64,000 bases of DNA, taken from NCBI RefSeq assembly GCF_000209655.1, contig NC_015458.1:2666001-2730000 (forward strand), given 5' to 3'. A model generated the notes under the pieces. The model ran no database searches, was not told the DNA's origin, and saw nothing but the letters and a program-made list of their open reading frames with translations. A program made the position numbers and the translations under genes. Shown here one piece after another: positions 55,338 through 64,000 of this stretch; within the stretch, counting starts at the first letter, position 1; every line of letters begins with the position of its first letter. This DNA is from Pusillimonas sp. T7-7. GTDB taxonomy: Bacteria > Pseudomonadota > Gammaproteobacteria > Burkholderiales > Burkholderiaceae_B.

Positions 55338-57725
55338 CTACCTTTTTTCCGCATTATCGTTCCCTGGCGCAGCTTCGTCTAGCGCGGGCTGTACATCAGC
55401 AAGGCGCATCAAGAGGATGGAAATGCGCGCCCCCCCTTCACGACGGTTGGAAATATCAATTCGACCGCCGTGTTCCTCGATAATTTTGTTAACTATAGCA
55501 AGACCAAGCCCTGTTCCGCTTGCTTTGGTTGTGACATAGGGCTCAAACACCCTGCTTAATACCTGCGGCGCAAAGCCTGGCCCGTTGTCGGACACCGTCA
55601 GCCGAACCGCAAGATGTTCGGCGCCATCGCCGGCGCGTGAGGTCGTACATTTAGTTTGCACATAAATTCTGGCGTCTTCAAGGGGCTGGTCCTGGCATGC
55701 GGCATCCCGTGCGTTCGCCAGCAGATTATGGATGACCTGACGCAACTGCGTGACGTCGCCTTCAATATGCGGCAAATCGGGATCAAACTCAACATGCAGG
55801 CCCACACTACGCCCGTCCTCCCGCACCGTGCCTTCTACCGGATCCCAGCCATATAAAGTCAAGACATCGCCTATCAACTCATTGATATCAATGGGCTGCA
55901 TCTGTGCGGGTGGCGTACGCGCATATTCACGGAAATCATCCACCATTTTTTTCAGTGATGCCACCTGACTCACAATGGTATTGGTAGAGCGCGTCAGCAT
56001 GGCGGCATCTTCTTCATTAAGGCGGCCACCCAGTTTCATGGCCAGCCTTTCCGCCGATAGCTGTATAGGCGTCAGGGGATTCTTGATTTCATGCGCCAGG
56101 CGCCGTGCCACTTCGCCCCAGGCCACTGTACGGTTGGCCGAGATCACCTCGCTGATGTCATCGAACACCACCAGATAGCCATTACCGCGTCCGTCCACAT
56201 GCAAATGGGTGCCCCGCGCCAGCAATGTGACAACATGCTTTTTCTTTTCGTTATCGCTTGCAGCTTCCAGCTCCAGCTCGAACTGCTGTTGCCAGTACAC
56301 GCGCTCCGACCCCACCGCCGCATGCGCCGCAAATGCTTGCCGTATCAGTTGCGACAAGGCAAATGCGCCATCAGCCGTTTCCAGTGGCCGCCCTTTGACC
56401 GAACGCAGGTCGACGCGCAAAATGCTTTGCGCTCCCTGGTTGAACATGGTGACCCTGAACATTTCGTCAAACACCAGCACGCCCGATGACAGATTGCTGA
56501 GCACCGATTCCAGGTAGACATTGGACCGCTCCAACTGCTGGCGATTCTTTTCAACCATATGACGGGCCTCATCCAGCTGCCGCGTCATGGCGTTGAATGA
56601 GCGGGTCAATTGCCCGACCTCGTCCCGCTCGGGCGGTTCGGGCAAAGGCCGGTAATCGCCAACCCCCACCGCCTGCGTCCCGGCCGCCAATGTGAGCAAA
56701 GGCCGGACGAGACGCCGCGACACCGCCAGCGCCACCACCACGGCGGCAAACACGGCCAGGATCAAGGCCAGCGTCAGGGTAATGCCATACAGCTTGCGCA
56801 GGCCCAGGCGTGACAGGGCCAGCTCCTGGTAATCGCGAAATCCTTGCTGAACCTGGTTAGCATTGCGAGCTATTTGTTCGGGCACAGGTTCGATCACCTG
56901 AAGCCAGCGCATCTCGTGCGAGACACCCAGCGACGAAGAAAACCTGTCGGGCGTACTGACCGGCACGACCACCCGCAAGTGCAAGTGTGTGCTGGACACC
57001 GCAGCGACATCCTGCCCTTCCGGAACCTCATCAACTTCGGCGGCAGAGTAGCCTCCGGATATTCTTAGCTGATTGATGACACTGCTTGGCGGAACATCAG
57101 GGAACAACTGCCCGTAAGCGGATGACGAAAATGCAACCAGGCGCCCATTTCCCGTAAACACCAGTGCCTCGGACACACCGCTGGACTCGCGCAGGCGCGT
57201 GATAATGAGCGCCATTTCGGCATCGTTGGTATCGCCCAAACGGTTGGCCATTTCTTTGGCGCGGTTGTTCAAATCGCCCAACTGAGAATCAAGCGCCGCA
57301 CGGCCCAGGTTCAAGCCTGCCTCGAGTGCGCTGTCGACCCGGACGTTGAACCAGGATTCGATCGATCTGGACATGAACTGCACCGAAAGAAGGTAAATCA
57401 ACACCCCCGGCAGCACACCGATCAAGGCAAAGTACAAGGCGAAACGGGCCGTCAGGCGAGCGCCGAATTGCCGACGGCGAACCTGGCGCATCAGTCTTGC
57501 GGCCAACACCACCACCCATGAAATAAGGGCGACCGCGAAAATCAGGTTGAGTATCAACAGCGTGTTGTACTGCTGGGCGTAACGCGATGCGTTCCCCGTA
57601 GACCACACCAGCAAGGCCAGCAAGGACAGCGCGCTAACCGCCGCAACGACCAGCGCTATGCGCAAGGTCCACCGGATCAAGGCCGGGGTGCGTCTAGTGA
57701 AATTGAAAAATTGAAATTTTTCCAT
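55338..57725 (-). CDS. NtrY-like membrane sensor histidine kinase
   Basis: 795 residues. Three N-terminal transmembrane segments (about 20-115), an extracytoplasmic domain (about 125-310), a fourth helix, and a HAMP domain (about 345-400, RPLLTLAAGTQAVGVGDY). A PAS domain (about 410-530) is followed by HisKA with ARRLAHEIKNPLTPIQLSAE and HATPase (RQVIHNLLANARDA, VSDNGPGFAP, SGTGLGLAIVNKI). The domain order fits NtrY. The ATG lies inside the DUF4390 gene (49-base overlap). Signal unknown. Confidence 0.93.
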   Translation of the reverse strand: MEKFQFFNFTRRTPALIRWTLRIALVVAAVSALSLLALLVWSTGNASRYAQQYNTLLILNLIFAVALISWVVVLAARLMRQVRRRQFGARLTARFALYFALIGVLPGVLIYLLSVQFMSRSIESWFNVRVDSALEAGLNLGRAALDSQLGDLNNRAKEMANRLGDTNDAEMALIITRLRESSGVSEALVFTGNGRLVAFSSSAYGQLFPDVPPSSVINQLRISGGYSAAEVDEVPEGQDVAAVSSTHLHLRVVVPVSTPDRFSSSLGVSHEMRWLQVIEPVPEQIARNANQVQQGFRDYQELALSRLGLRKLYGITLTLALILAVFAAVVVALAVSRRLVRPLLTLAAGTQAVGVGDYRPLPEPPERDEVGQLTRSFNAMTRQLDEARHMVEKNRQQLERSNVYLESVLSNLSSGVLVFDEMFRVTMFNQGAQSILRVDLRSVKGRPLETADGAFALSQLIRQAFAAHAAVGSERVYWQQQFELELEAASDNEKKKHVVTLLARGTHLHVDGRGNGYLVVFDDISEVISANRTVAWGEVARRLAHEIKNPLTPIQLSAERLAMKLGGRLNEEDAAMLTRSTNTIVSQVASLKKMVDDFREYARTPPAQMQPIDINELIGDVLTLYGWDPVEGTVREDGRSVGLHVEFDPDLPHIEGDVTQLRQVIHNLLANARDAACQDQPLEDARIYVQTKCTTSRAGDGAEHLAVRLTVSDNGPGFAPQVLSRVFEPYVTTKASGTGLGLAIVNKIIEEHGGRIDISNRREGGARISILLMRLADVQPALDEAAPGNDNAEKR

Positions 57726-58252
57726 GGGGTAGCCAAGGACCAGGCACTGCTGTTGTAGGCATCGACCTGAAAGGGCCGGGCCAGTAGCGAAGTATTCAGA
57801 CGCACTCGCAATCGTCCTTCGTATGTTTCATCGTGGTCGAGGTCTTCAACCTTGGCCACGTCCCAGCCGCGTATGTTGCGCACCAAAGACAGGGCGTCGT
57901 CCAGCGAAGGCTCGGGCAATGACAGCTCGCCCGTACCAACGCGCCACTGGCGTGTAAGGGCGTTGTACACAATACGCCATGTTTGCTGCTCATCTACGAT
58001 CTTTTTATCGAACCACCACCAGCGTGAAGATTCGATGACAAGATCGGCGGTGAAGTATATGGGCACTCCTTTCTGGGCCGCGTTGCGCAACTCGCTGGAA
58101 ACGTCGAACTCAACGTCTGCATCGATATACAGCTTGCCGTCCCGCACGATGGGCTCGACGCGGACCACGCGCTCGCCTTCCTGCGGCAAGCTGACATCGG
58201 CTTGCACAGGCAGGACCAGGCACAGGACTAAAGCCAGCAGGAAACGCAACAT
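57677..58252 (-). CDS. DUF4390 exported protein
   Basis: 191 residues from the ATG at 58252, chosen because a signal peptide begins there (LALVLCLVLPVQA); the frame is open far upstream without coding support. Mature part: beta-rich domain with DADVEFDVSSELRNAAQKGV, SSRWWWFDKKIV and NALTRQWRVGTGEL. Function unknown, but it is regularly found between rsmB and an NtrY-type kinase in betaproteobacteria, so it may supply or tune the kinase's signal. That is inference. Confidence 0.87.
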   Translation of the reverse strand: MLRFLLALVLCLVLPVQADVSLPQEGERVVRVEPIVRDGKLYIDADVEFDVSSELRNAAQKGVPIYFTADLVIESSRWWWFDKKIVDEQQTWRIVYNALTRQWRVGTGELSLPEPSLDDALSLVRNIRGWDVAKVEDLDHDETYEGRLRVRLNTSLLARPFQVDAYNSSAWSLATPWKNFNFSISLDAPRP

Positions 58253-58307
58253 TGACGCATACCCGTACACATACATAAAACCAGAGTTATCCCTTATTTT
58301 TGACGAC

Positions 58308-59663
58308 TCACGCCGTCTTGGCAAACAGGGCGTAAAAGAAACCATCATGCGATACCGCCTGATCGTCTGCCAGGGGCAACAATTGCCCCGGCGCCGCAAG
58401 GCGGATCGCATCAGAATGACGTGTGGCGAATTTCTTGGCTTGTTGTTCACCCTCTTGGGGAAAGATGGAGCATGTAGCATAAAGCATATGCCCGCCTGGC
58501 TTGACCGTCGTCCAGAGCGCATCGACGATGCTGCGCTGCAAAGCCGCTGTTTTGGCGATATCAGCCGAGCGCCTCAGCCATCTTATGTCGGGATGGCGAC
58601 GCACTACGCCCGATGCCGTGCACGGCACATCAGCCAGCACGGCATCAAAGGGGCGCCCATCCCACCAGGACGGCACATCGGCGGCGTCTGCACAACACAA
58701 GGAAACCGATTTGCTGTTCAACCCCAGGCGATCGAGATTCTGCGTGACCCGCTCCAGCCTGCCCTGATCGGCATCCAGCGCCAGCAGCTCAACATCAGCC
58801 CGCTCCAGCAAATGAGCTGTTTTGCCGCCCGGCGCAGCGCAAGCATCCAGCACACGCATGCCCGGCTGCACAGGCAGCAGCAATCCCGCCTGCTGGGCAG
58901 CCAGATCCTGCACCGACCACCATCCCTGCTCAAAACCCGGCACCTCGTGAACAGGCCGCGGCGTCAGCAATGCGATGGCCTCATCCCGAACATGCACGGC
59001 CGGAATTCCAGCCTCTGCGAGGCTGGCCAGTATTTGCGGCACCGAGGACCGACGCTGGTTCACACGCAAGGTCATGGGCCCCGGAACGTTGGCGCTGTGC
59101 AGCAAAGCCTGCCATTGGTCCGGATAGCTGCGACGCAGCTGATCTATCCACCAGGCAGGGTGATTGAACACCGCTTCCGGATTTTCCCCGGCCTGCGCTA
59201 AAATAGCGCTTCTTTCCCGTATAAAGCCCCGCAAGACGCCGTTCAGCAATGCTTTATAAGTACGCATCCGGTGCTGGCTGTCTGCTGCCTTGACTGCCTG
59301 ATCAACCACGGTATGTACGGCATACACCGGTATATGGCGCCATTTGGCTGGGTCCGGCGCAGCATCGTCGGCGTATTCCAGCGCCGTATCAAGCAGGGCC
59401 AGCGACACCAGAAGCAGCGCGTCGAACCCGGGGTTGGGCGGTGTTCGCCGCACGAGAATTTGTTTTACCGCACGCGCTATTCCCAGGCGCCGCATAACGT
59501 GAAAGGCTACCGACTGGGCCGATGCGCGCAGGGAAGCCGGCGTTGCCGCCAGGCTGTCCGATAACGAGCGGCCAGCCAGCACCGCCTGCACATTTTGTGC
59601 GCTGGCCAAAATGGTGTCAGACAGTGTGGAGGTACGTGTTGGCTTTGAAGGGGTATCGGGCAC
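58308..59663 (-). CDS. rsmB: 16S rRNA (cytosine-967-C5)-methyltransferase
   Basis: 451 residues. N-terminal NusB-like RNA-binding domain (about 15-160). The methyltransferase domain has VLDACAAPGGKTAHLLE for SAM binding. The two catalytic cysteines are in LADVPCTASGVVRRHPDIRW and YATCSIFPQEGEQQ. Modifies C967 of 16S rRNA. Start MPDTPSKPTRTS. Heads the run rsmB-DUF4390-ntrY-ntrX. Confidence 0.95.
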   Translation of the reverse strand: MPDTPSKPTRTSTLSDTILASAQNVQAVLAGRSLSDSLAATPASLRASAQSVAFHVMRRLGIARAVKQILVRRTPPNPGFDALLLVSLALLDTALEYADDAAPDPAKWRHIPVYAVHTVVDQAVKAADSQHRMRTYKALLNGVLRGFIRERSAILAQAGENPEAVFNHPAWWIDQLRRSYPDQWQALLHSANVPGPMTLRVNQRRSSVPQILASLAEAGIPAVHVRDEAIALLTPRPVHEVPGFEQGWWSVQDLAAQQAGLLLPVQPGMRVLDACAAPGGKTAHLLERADVELLALDADQGRLERVTQNLDRLGLNSKSVSLCCADAADVPSWWDGRPFDAVLADVPCTASGVVRRHPDIRWLRRSADIAKTAALQRSIVDALWTTVKPGGHMLYATCSIFPQEGEQQAKKFATRHSDAIRLAAPGQLLPLADDQAVSHDGFFYALFAKTA

Positions 59664-59813
59664 GAATGCAACAACCTGCGTAAGTTCGCTTTCACACGGA
59701 CTTTATCATCAATTCGCAAATAAGATCTGTTTGCACCCGGAAAGCCCGTCTCATAAGCCAAGCTATTTTTTGTCCAGATTTTTTATCGAGCCACAGGCTC
59801 AACGAGGTAAACC

Positions 59814-61130
59814 ATGAGTTCCCCTAAAGTCGGCTTTGTCAGCCTGGGTTGTCCCAAGGCGCTGGTTGATTCCGAGCGCATCCTGACGCAACTGCGTACC
59901 GAGGGTTACGCCATCACGCCCGACTACGACAATGCCGATGTCGTCGTCGTCAATACCTGTGGCTTTATCGACAGCGCCAAGGCCGAGTCGCTGGACGCCA
60001 TAGGCGAAGCCATTGCCGAGAACGGCAAGGTCATTGTCACAGGCTGCATGGGGGTTGAAGAATCACTGATACGCGACGTACACCCCGCGGTGCTGGCCGT
60101 AACCGGCCCGCAGCAATACGAGCAAGTCGTACGCGCCGTCCACGAAGCGGCGCCTCCCAACCTGAGCCACGACCCGTATATAGACCTGGTTCCCCCCCAG
60201 GGCATCAAGCTGACCCCCCGTCATTACGCCTACCTGAAGATTTCCGAAGGCTGTAATCATCGTTGCAGCTTCTGTATTATTCCGTCCATGCGGGGCAACC
60301 TGGTCAGCCGCCCCATAGGCGACGTCATGGGCGAAGCCGAACGCCTGGTCAAAGCGGGCGTCAAGGAACTGCTGGTCATTTCTCAAGACACCAGCGCTTA
60401 CGGCGTCGACGTCAAGTTCCGCAGCGGTTTTTGGAACGGGCGCCCCATCAAGACCCACATGACACAACTGAGCGAAGCGCTTGCAGGCTTCGGCGTGTGG
60501 ACCCGACTGCACTATGTCTACCCCTACCCTCATGTCGACGAAGTCATCCCGCTGATGGCCGACGGCAAGATCCTGCCCTATCTGGATATCCCCTTCCAGC
60601 ACGCCAGCCCCAAGATTCTTAAAGCCATGAAGCGGCCGGCTTTTGAAGACCGCACACTGGCCCGCATCAAGAACTGGCGCGAAACCTGCCCCGACTTGAC
60701 CCTGCGCTCAACGTTCATCGTTGGATTCCCTGGCGAAACCGAAGAAGACTTCCAGTATCTGCTCGACTGGATGACCGAAGCTCAACTGGATCGCGTAGGC
60801 TGTTTCCAGTATTCGCCTGTAGAAGGCGCACGCGCCAACGAATTGGCCGACCATGTTCCCGACGAGGTCAAGCAAGAACGCTGGGACCGTTTCATGGCGC
60901 ACCAGCAAGCCATTTCGACAGCGCGCCTGGCCAACAAGATCGGTCGGGAAATCGATGTGCTGATTGATGAAATCGATGACGATGGCGCCATAGGCCGATC
61001 CAGCGCCGACGCACCGGAAATCGACGGCAATGTTTTTGTCAGCAGCGACAAGGTACTGAAGCCGGGCGATATGGTGCGTGTGCGCGTTACCGATTCCGAC
61101 GAGTACGATTTGTACGCAGATGCAATTTAA
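59814..61130 (+). CDS. rimO: ribosomal protein S12 methylthiotransferase
   Basis: 438 residues. N-terminal UPF0004 domain with [15 protein letters not shown] and the three cluster cysteines (VNTCGF, GCMGVEE). Radical-SAM CX3CX2C in [20 protein letters not shown], and C-terminal TRAM domain (about 375-438). Adds a methylthio group to an Asp of ribosomal protein S12. Single gene, divergent from rsmB. Confidence 0.96.
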   Translation: MSSPKVGFVSLGCPKALVDSERILTQLRTEGYAITPDYDNADVVVVNTCGFIDSAKAESLDAIGEAIAENGKVIVTGCMGVEESLIRDVHPAVLAVTGPQQYEQVVRAVHEAAPPNLSHDPYIDLVPPQGIKLTPRHYAYLKISEGCNHRCSFCIIPSMRGNLVSRPIGDVMGEAERLVKAGVKELLVISQDTSAYGVDVKFRSGFWNGRPIKTHMTQLSEALAGFGVWTRLHYVYPYPHVDEVIPLMADGKILPYLDIPFQHASPKILKAMKRPAFEDRTLARIKNWRETCPDLTLRSTFIVGFPGETEEDFQYLLDWMTEAQLDRVGCFQYSPVEGARANELADHVPDEVKQERWDRFMAHQQAISTARLANKIGREIDVLIDEIDDDGAIGRSSADAPEIDGNVFVSSDKVLKPGDMVRVRVTDSDEYDLYADAI

Positions 61131-61155
61131 AGCCTGCTGACGCCATACAGGCGGC

Positions 61156-61788
61156 CTAATCCGCCTTGCGCCATACACTGGCCAGCCAGGGTTGCTGCTC
61201 GCGCGGCAAACCAGCTGGCCGGTAATAATGATCCAATTCGCTGAAGCCCGCAGCGGTCATCACTGCCCGCCATGCCTCGATATCGTGGTAGACGCCGTAG
61301 CGACCGCTGTTCCAGCCTTCCTGATTTTGCCCGCGTGGGTTGGAGCTGAACAGAACGCCACCCGGCTTCAAGGTTACATGCAATTGCTGCAAAACCTCGG
61401 GCAGCGCCAGGCTGGGCACATGGAACAAAGAGGCATTGGCAAAAACGCCATCAAAACAGGCGTCAGGCAAGTCTAGCGCTAAAAAATCCTGCTGCCACAC
61501 CTCGCAACCCGAGTGCGCCCTGGCCATCGTTACAAAAGCGTCCGTCCCATCCAGGCCCACGGCAATATGACCCTTGCGCGTAAAAGTGACGAGATCGCGC
61601 CCCGGGCCACAACCGAAATCCAGTACGCGATAAGGCGGATTGCCCTGTATGGCGCGTAAAAAGGCGTCAATGTTCTGACTGACGTCATGATCCATCGTCC
61701 CCTTGCGAAAACCTTCTGCGCTCTGCCGGTAATGCTCGAGCGTGGTTGCCGAAATGGCTTTCAGTTCTTCAGGCTGCGGTACTGTCAT
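61156..61788 (-). CDS. class I SAM-dependent methyltransferase
   Basis: 210 residues. Motif I is RVLDFGCGPGRDLVTFTRKG, then GLDGTDAFVTMAR, and DGVFANASLFHVPS, with LKPGGVLFSSNPRG after it. Methyltransferase_11/25-type fold; substrate unknown. Lies between rimO (convergent) and fmt (35 bases after fmt, same strand). Confidence 0.88.
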   Translation of the reverse strand: MTVPQPEELKAISATTLEHYRQSAEGFRKGTMDHDVSQNIDAFLRAIQGNPPYRVLDFGCGPGRDLVTFTRKGHIAVGLDGTDAFVTMARAHSGCEVWQQDFLALDLPDACFDGVFANASLFHVPSLALPEVLQQLHVTLKPGGVLFSSNPRGQNQEGWNSGRYGVYHDIEAWRAVMTAAGFSELDHYYRPAGLPREQQPWLASVWRKAD

Positions 61789-61822
61789 TGTCTACCTCGG
61801 TAAGCACTGGCCGGCCTGCAAA

Positions 61823-62782
61823 TCAACGTTCCTGCCAGCCTTGAACAAAGGCGGCCACCGGCTGGCGCTTGCCACCGGCCTTTTGCAGCTCCAGCAAACG
61901 CAAAACGCCATCTGCCGTCGCAATATCGACGCCCTGGGTAGTGGCCTGCAACACCTGCCCAGGCTGTGCACCCGTCAAGGCAGCCCGGTAGGCCTCCGCC
62001 GGCAACGCCACGGCATTCCATACCTTGACGGGGTCTTTCAGGCCAGGCAAGGACATGGTCGAGCCGGGAACCGGGTTGAATGCGCGTATACGCCGCGCCA
62101 GCACCACTGCAGGCTGGCTGAAATCCAGCGGCGATTCCGACTTATCGAGCTTGGCGGCATACGTTACGCCCTGGTCGGGCTGGGCTTGTGCCGTCAATGC
62201 CCCCTGCCGCAAGGCATCAATGGCTTCCAGTATGGCCCGGGCGCCGATTACGGCCAGCTCATCGTGCAGCGCCGAAGCATTCAGCTCATCGGTAATGGGG
62301 GTGACATGCGTCAGCAGCATGTCGCCTGTATCCAGGCCCTGATCCATCTGCATAATAGTCACGCCGGTTTGAGCATCGCCCGCCTCGATGGCCCGTTGTA
62401 TGGGGGCCGCGCCACGCCAGCGCGGCAACAGGCTGGCGTGGATGTTGAAGCAACCGTGCGTAGGCAGCATGAGCACCCACTCAGGCAGGATCAGACCATA
62501 GGCGGCCACCACCATTAAATCAGGGGCCGCGGCATGAAGCGCCTTTTGCGCCGCAAGGGCCTCGTCCGGGTATTTGCCATCCAGGCGCAGGCTGCGGGGC
62601 TGACAGACCGGAATACCCGCGGCCTGCGCTGTTTGTTTGACCGCACTGGGCGTAAGCTTCAAGCCGCGGCCTGAAGGCCGATCGGGCTGGGTCAGGACCA
62701 GCGGCACCTCGTGCCCCGCCCCCAAAATGGCGGCCAGCGCCTGGCTCGCAAACTCCGGGGTACCAGCAAAAACAATACGCAT
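61823..62782 (-). CDS. fmt: methionyl-tRNA formyltransferase
   Basis: 319 residues. [18 protein letters not shown] at the N-terminus, formyl-folate site [20 protein letters not shown] with catalytic Asn/His and the later [11 protein letters not shown]-terminal OB domain at about 210-310. Formylates initiator tRNA; partner in function of def, which lies just upstream on the same strand. Confidence 0.96.
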   Translation of the reverse strand: MRIVFAGTPEFASQALAAILGAGHEVPLVLTQPDRPSGRGLKLTPSAVKQTAQAAGIPVCQPRSLRLDGKYPDEALAAQKALHAAAPDLMVVAAYGLILPEWVLMLPTHGCFNIHASLLPRWRGAAPIQRAIEAGDAQTGVTIMQMDQGLDTGDMLLTHVTPITDELNASALHDELAVIGARAILEAIDALRQGALTAQAQPDQGVTYAAKLDKSESPLDFSQPAVVLARRIRAFNPVPGSTMSLPGLKDPVKVWNAVALPAEAYRAALTGAQPGQVLQATTQGVDIATADGVLRLLELQKAGGKRQPVAAFVQGWQER

Positions 62783-62847
62783 AATTGAAAAAGCCGATTC
62801 ACATCAATGAATCGGCCATCATAACAAGCGGATCGGACGCTGAACAA

Positions 62848-63360
62848 TCAAACCTTGAGCGCTTCGCGCTCTTGTTTGCGCAACCGCGTTTTAATGCGAT
62901 TTTGCTTCAGGACAGACAAGTACTCGACAAAGACCTTGCCCAGCAAATGATCGAGTTCGTGCTGCACGCAAACCGCCAGCAGGCCTTCGGCGTCGAACTC
63001 GTAGGGTTCGCCTTGTTCGTTCAGGGCGCGTACCCGTATACGTGCCGAACGCTCGACTTCGTCGTACACGCCCGGAACCGACAAACACCCTTCTTCGTAT
63101 ACCTGCACCTCGTCGCTCTTCCAGAGGATTTCCGGATTGATGAGCACGATCAGATCGTTGCCGTCTTCAGATACGTCTATGACGACCACACGCTCGTGCA
63201 CATCGACCTGGGTTGCGGCCAGGCCCACACCCGGCGCATCGTACATGGTTTCCGCCATGTCGCGCACCAGTTGGCGAATGCGATCATCGACCTCTTGGAC
63301 CGGCTTGGCAACCTTGTGCAAGCGCGGGTCAGGGTATCGAAGAATAGGGAGTAAAGCCAT
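62848..63360 (-). CDS. def: peptide deformylase
   Basis: 170 residues. All three metal motifs: [19 protein letters not shown] (Cys ligand) and [17 protein letters not shown] (two His and Glu). Removes the N-formyl group of new proteins. Upstream of fmt by 65 bases; divergent from dprA. Confidence 0.97.
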   Translation of the reverse strand: MALLPILRYPDPRLHKVAKPVQEVDDRIRQLVRDMAETMYDAPGVGLAATQVDVHERVVVIDVSEDGNDLIVLINPEILWKSDEVQVYEEGCLSVPGVYDEVERSARIRVRALNEQGEPYEFDAEGLLAVCVQHELDHLLGKVFVEYLSVLKQNRIKTRLRKQEREALKV

Positions 63361-63497
63361 AAAAACAAATCCGGTAAAGCGTGTAAGCCTCTATGATAAA
63401 ACAAACTTTGCGCTCGCGCGCCGCGCAGGCGACTTTAACTACGCCAAGTTCGTCCTACTGTCGCCAAAATCGGCCCGGCTTATGTCAAACTAGCGTA

Positions 63498-64000
63498 ATG
63501 CCCCTTATTCTGCCCAAAGACGAGCTCAGCTCCTGGATACGCCTATCCCTTGAACCAGGCCTTGGCCCGGCGCAGGCTCGTCATCTGCTGGCCACGCTGG
63601 GGCTGCCGCAAGACATCTACGCAGCGGCTTCCGGCAGCTTGGCCAAGCTGCTTCCCAGCAAGTTAGTGCAGCAACTCAAGCAAGCGCCCACCGATCAAAT
63701 CAACGACACGATCGCAAAGACCCTGGCATGGCTGAACCATCCACAACATCATCTTCTGACACTTGCCGACCCAGCCTACCCCCGCAGCTTGCTCGACATC
63801 CACGACCCACCGCTGCTGCTGTATGCCAATGGCAATCCTGACTGCTTGAATCGTCAGGCCATCTCCATCGTCGGGGCTCGCAGCGCCAGCGACGCCGGCA
63901 TGGATAATGCACGCGCTTTCGCCCAGCACCTGGCTGAGCAAGGCTGGTGCATTGTCAGCGGGCTGGCCCTGGGCATAGACACTGCCGCACACGAAGGCGC
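63498..64000 (+). CDS. dprA: DNA-processing protein DprA/Smf, 5' part only
   Basis: 167 codons up to the right edge, where the gene is cut. Begins MPLILPKDELSSWIRLSLEP. An N-terminal helix-hairpin region (PGLGPAQARHLLATLGLP) is followed by LTLADPAYPRSLLDIHDPPL, and then the Rossmann-fold signature ISIVGARSASDAG and IVSGLALGIDTAAHEG. Loads RecA on incoming single-stranded DNA during transformation. Divergent from def, the usual neighbour order. Confidence 0.93.
   Translation, partial: MPLILPKDELSSWIRLSLEPGLGPAQARHLLATLGLPQDIYAAASGSLAKLLPSKLVQQLKQAPTDQINDTIAKTLAWLNHPQHHLLTLADPAYPRSLLDIHDPPLLLYANGNPDCLNRQAISIVGARSASDAGMDNARAFAQHLAEQGWCIVSGLALGIDTAAHEG

Noticed and set aside
57852..59201. 449-codon plus-strand reading frame opposite rsmB and DUF4390
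   Set aside because: It lies antisense to two clearly conserved genes, has no family motifs and comes from the codon bias of the opposite strand.

Overview
The window is chromosomal DNA of a betaproteobacterium, most likely a member of the Alcaligenaceae (Bordetella/Achromobacter/Pusillimonas relatives). This rests on the gene complement: a Bug-type solute receptor, an ESPR-type trimeric autotransporter, an SAH riboswitch ahead of ahcY, tandem LpxL-type acyltransferases beside metK, and the dprA/def/fmt/rsmB/DUF4390/ntrY/ntrX neighbourhood. The assignment is made by recognition of families, not by database search. No rRNA, tRNA, CRISPR array, insertion sequence or prophage was seen.

Region 1 (0-6.4 kb) holds an M20 amidohydrolase, a DODA-type extradiol dioxygenase, a decaying patch (a 36-codon remnant of a cytochrome b561 gene and a phytase-like esterase gene broken by an in-frame TAA), a single-domain PAS protein and a TonB-dependent receptor. 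Region 2 (6.6-19.1 kb) is the most distinctive part. A 7TMR-DISM histidine kinase and its REC-AraC regulator converge on an oppositely oriented surface-adhesin operon: a 2146-residue trimeric autotransporter, a BamE/OmpA lipoprotein of the TpgA type, and a lipoprotein with a SecD-P1-like domain. A second REC-AraC regulator lies upstream of the adhesin, and a 57-codon unknown gene diverges from it.

Region 3 (19-25.8 kb, minus strand) holds a HI0933-type flavoprotein, a small glycine-zipper/His-rich exported protein and an apaG-mltA-ubiH-like-dsbC-acyl-CoA dehydrogenase run. Region 4 (25.9-33.5 kb, plus strand) is rpe-gph-trpL-trpEGDC-pap-HIT. The trp leader peptide start codon overlaps the gph stop, and a Trp-codon attenuator precedes trpE. 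Region 5 (33.5-40.4 kb) has an RhlE-like helicase with a long leader, then a carboxylate-type cluster (ThDP enzyme, LysR regulator, Bug receptor, 2-hydroxyacid dehydrogenase).

Region 6 (40.4-52.7 kb) holds midA with a coupled 55-residue membrane protein, cca-slt, fau, and the methyl cycle: metK-DUF1289, then an SAH-riboswitch-controlled ahcY-holin-like-metF operon. It ends with two lipid A acyltransferases and trmL. Region 7 (52.8-64 kb) is housekeeping: comF, a BioC-like methyltransferase, ntrX-like/ntrY/DUF4390/rsmB, rimO, a methyltransferase, fmt, def and the 5' part of dprA, which runs off the right edge. Starts were moved inward from the longest reading frame wherever a signal peptide, family N-terminus or Shine-Dalgarno argued for it.
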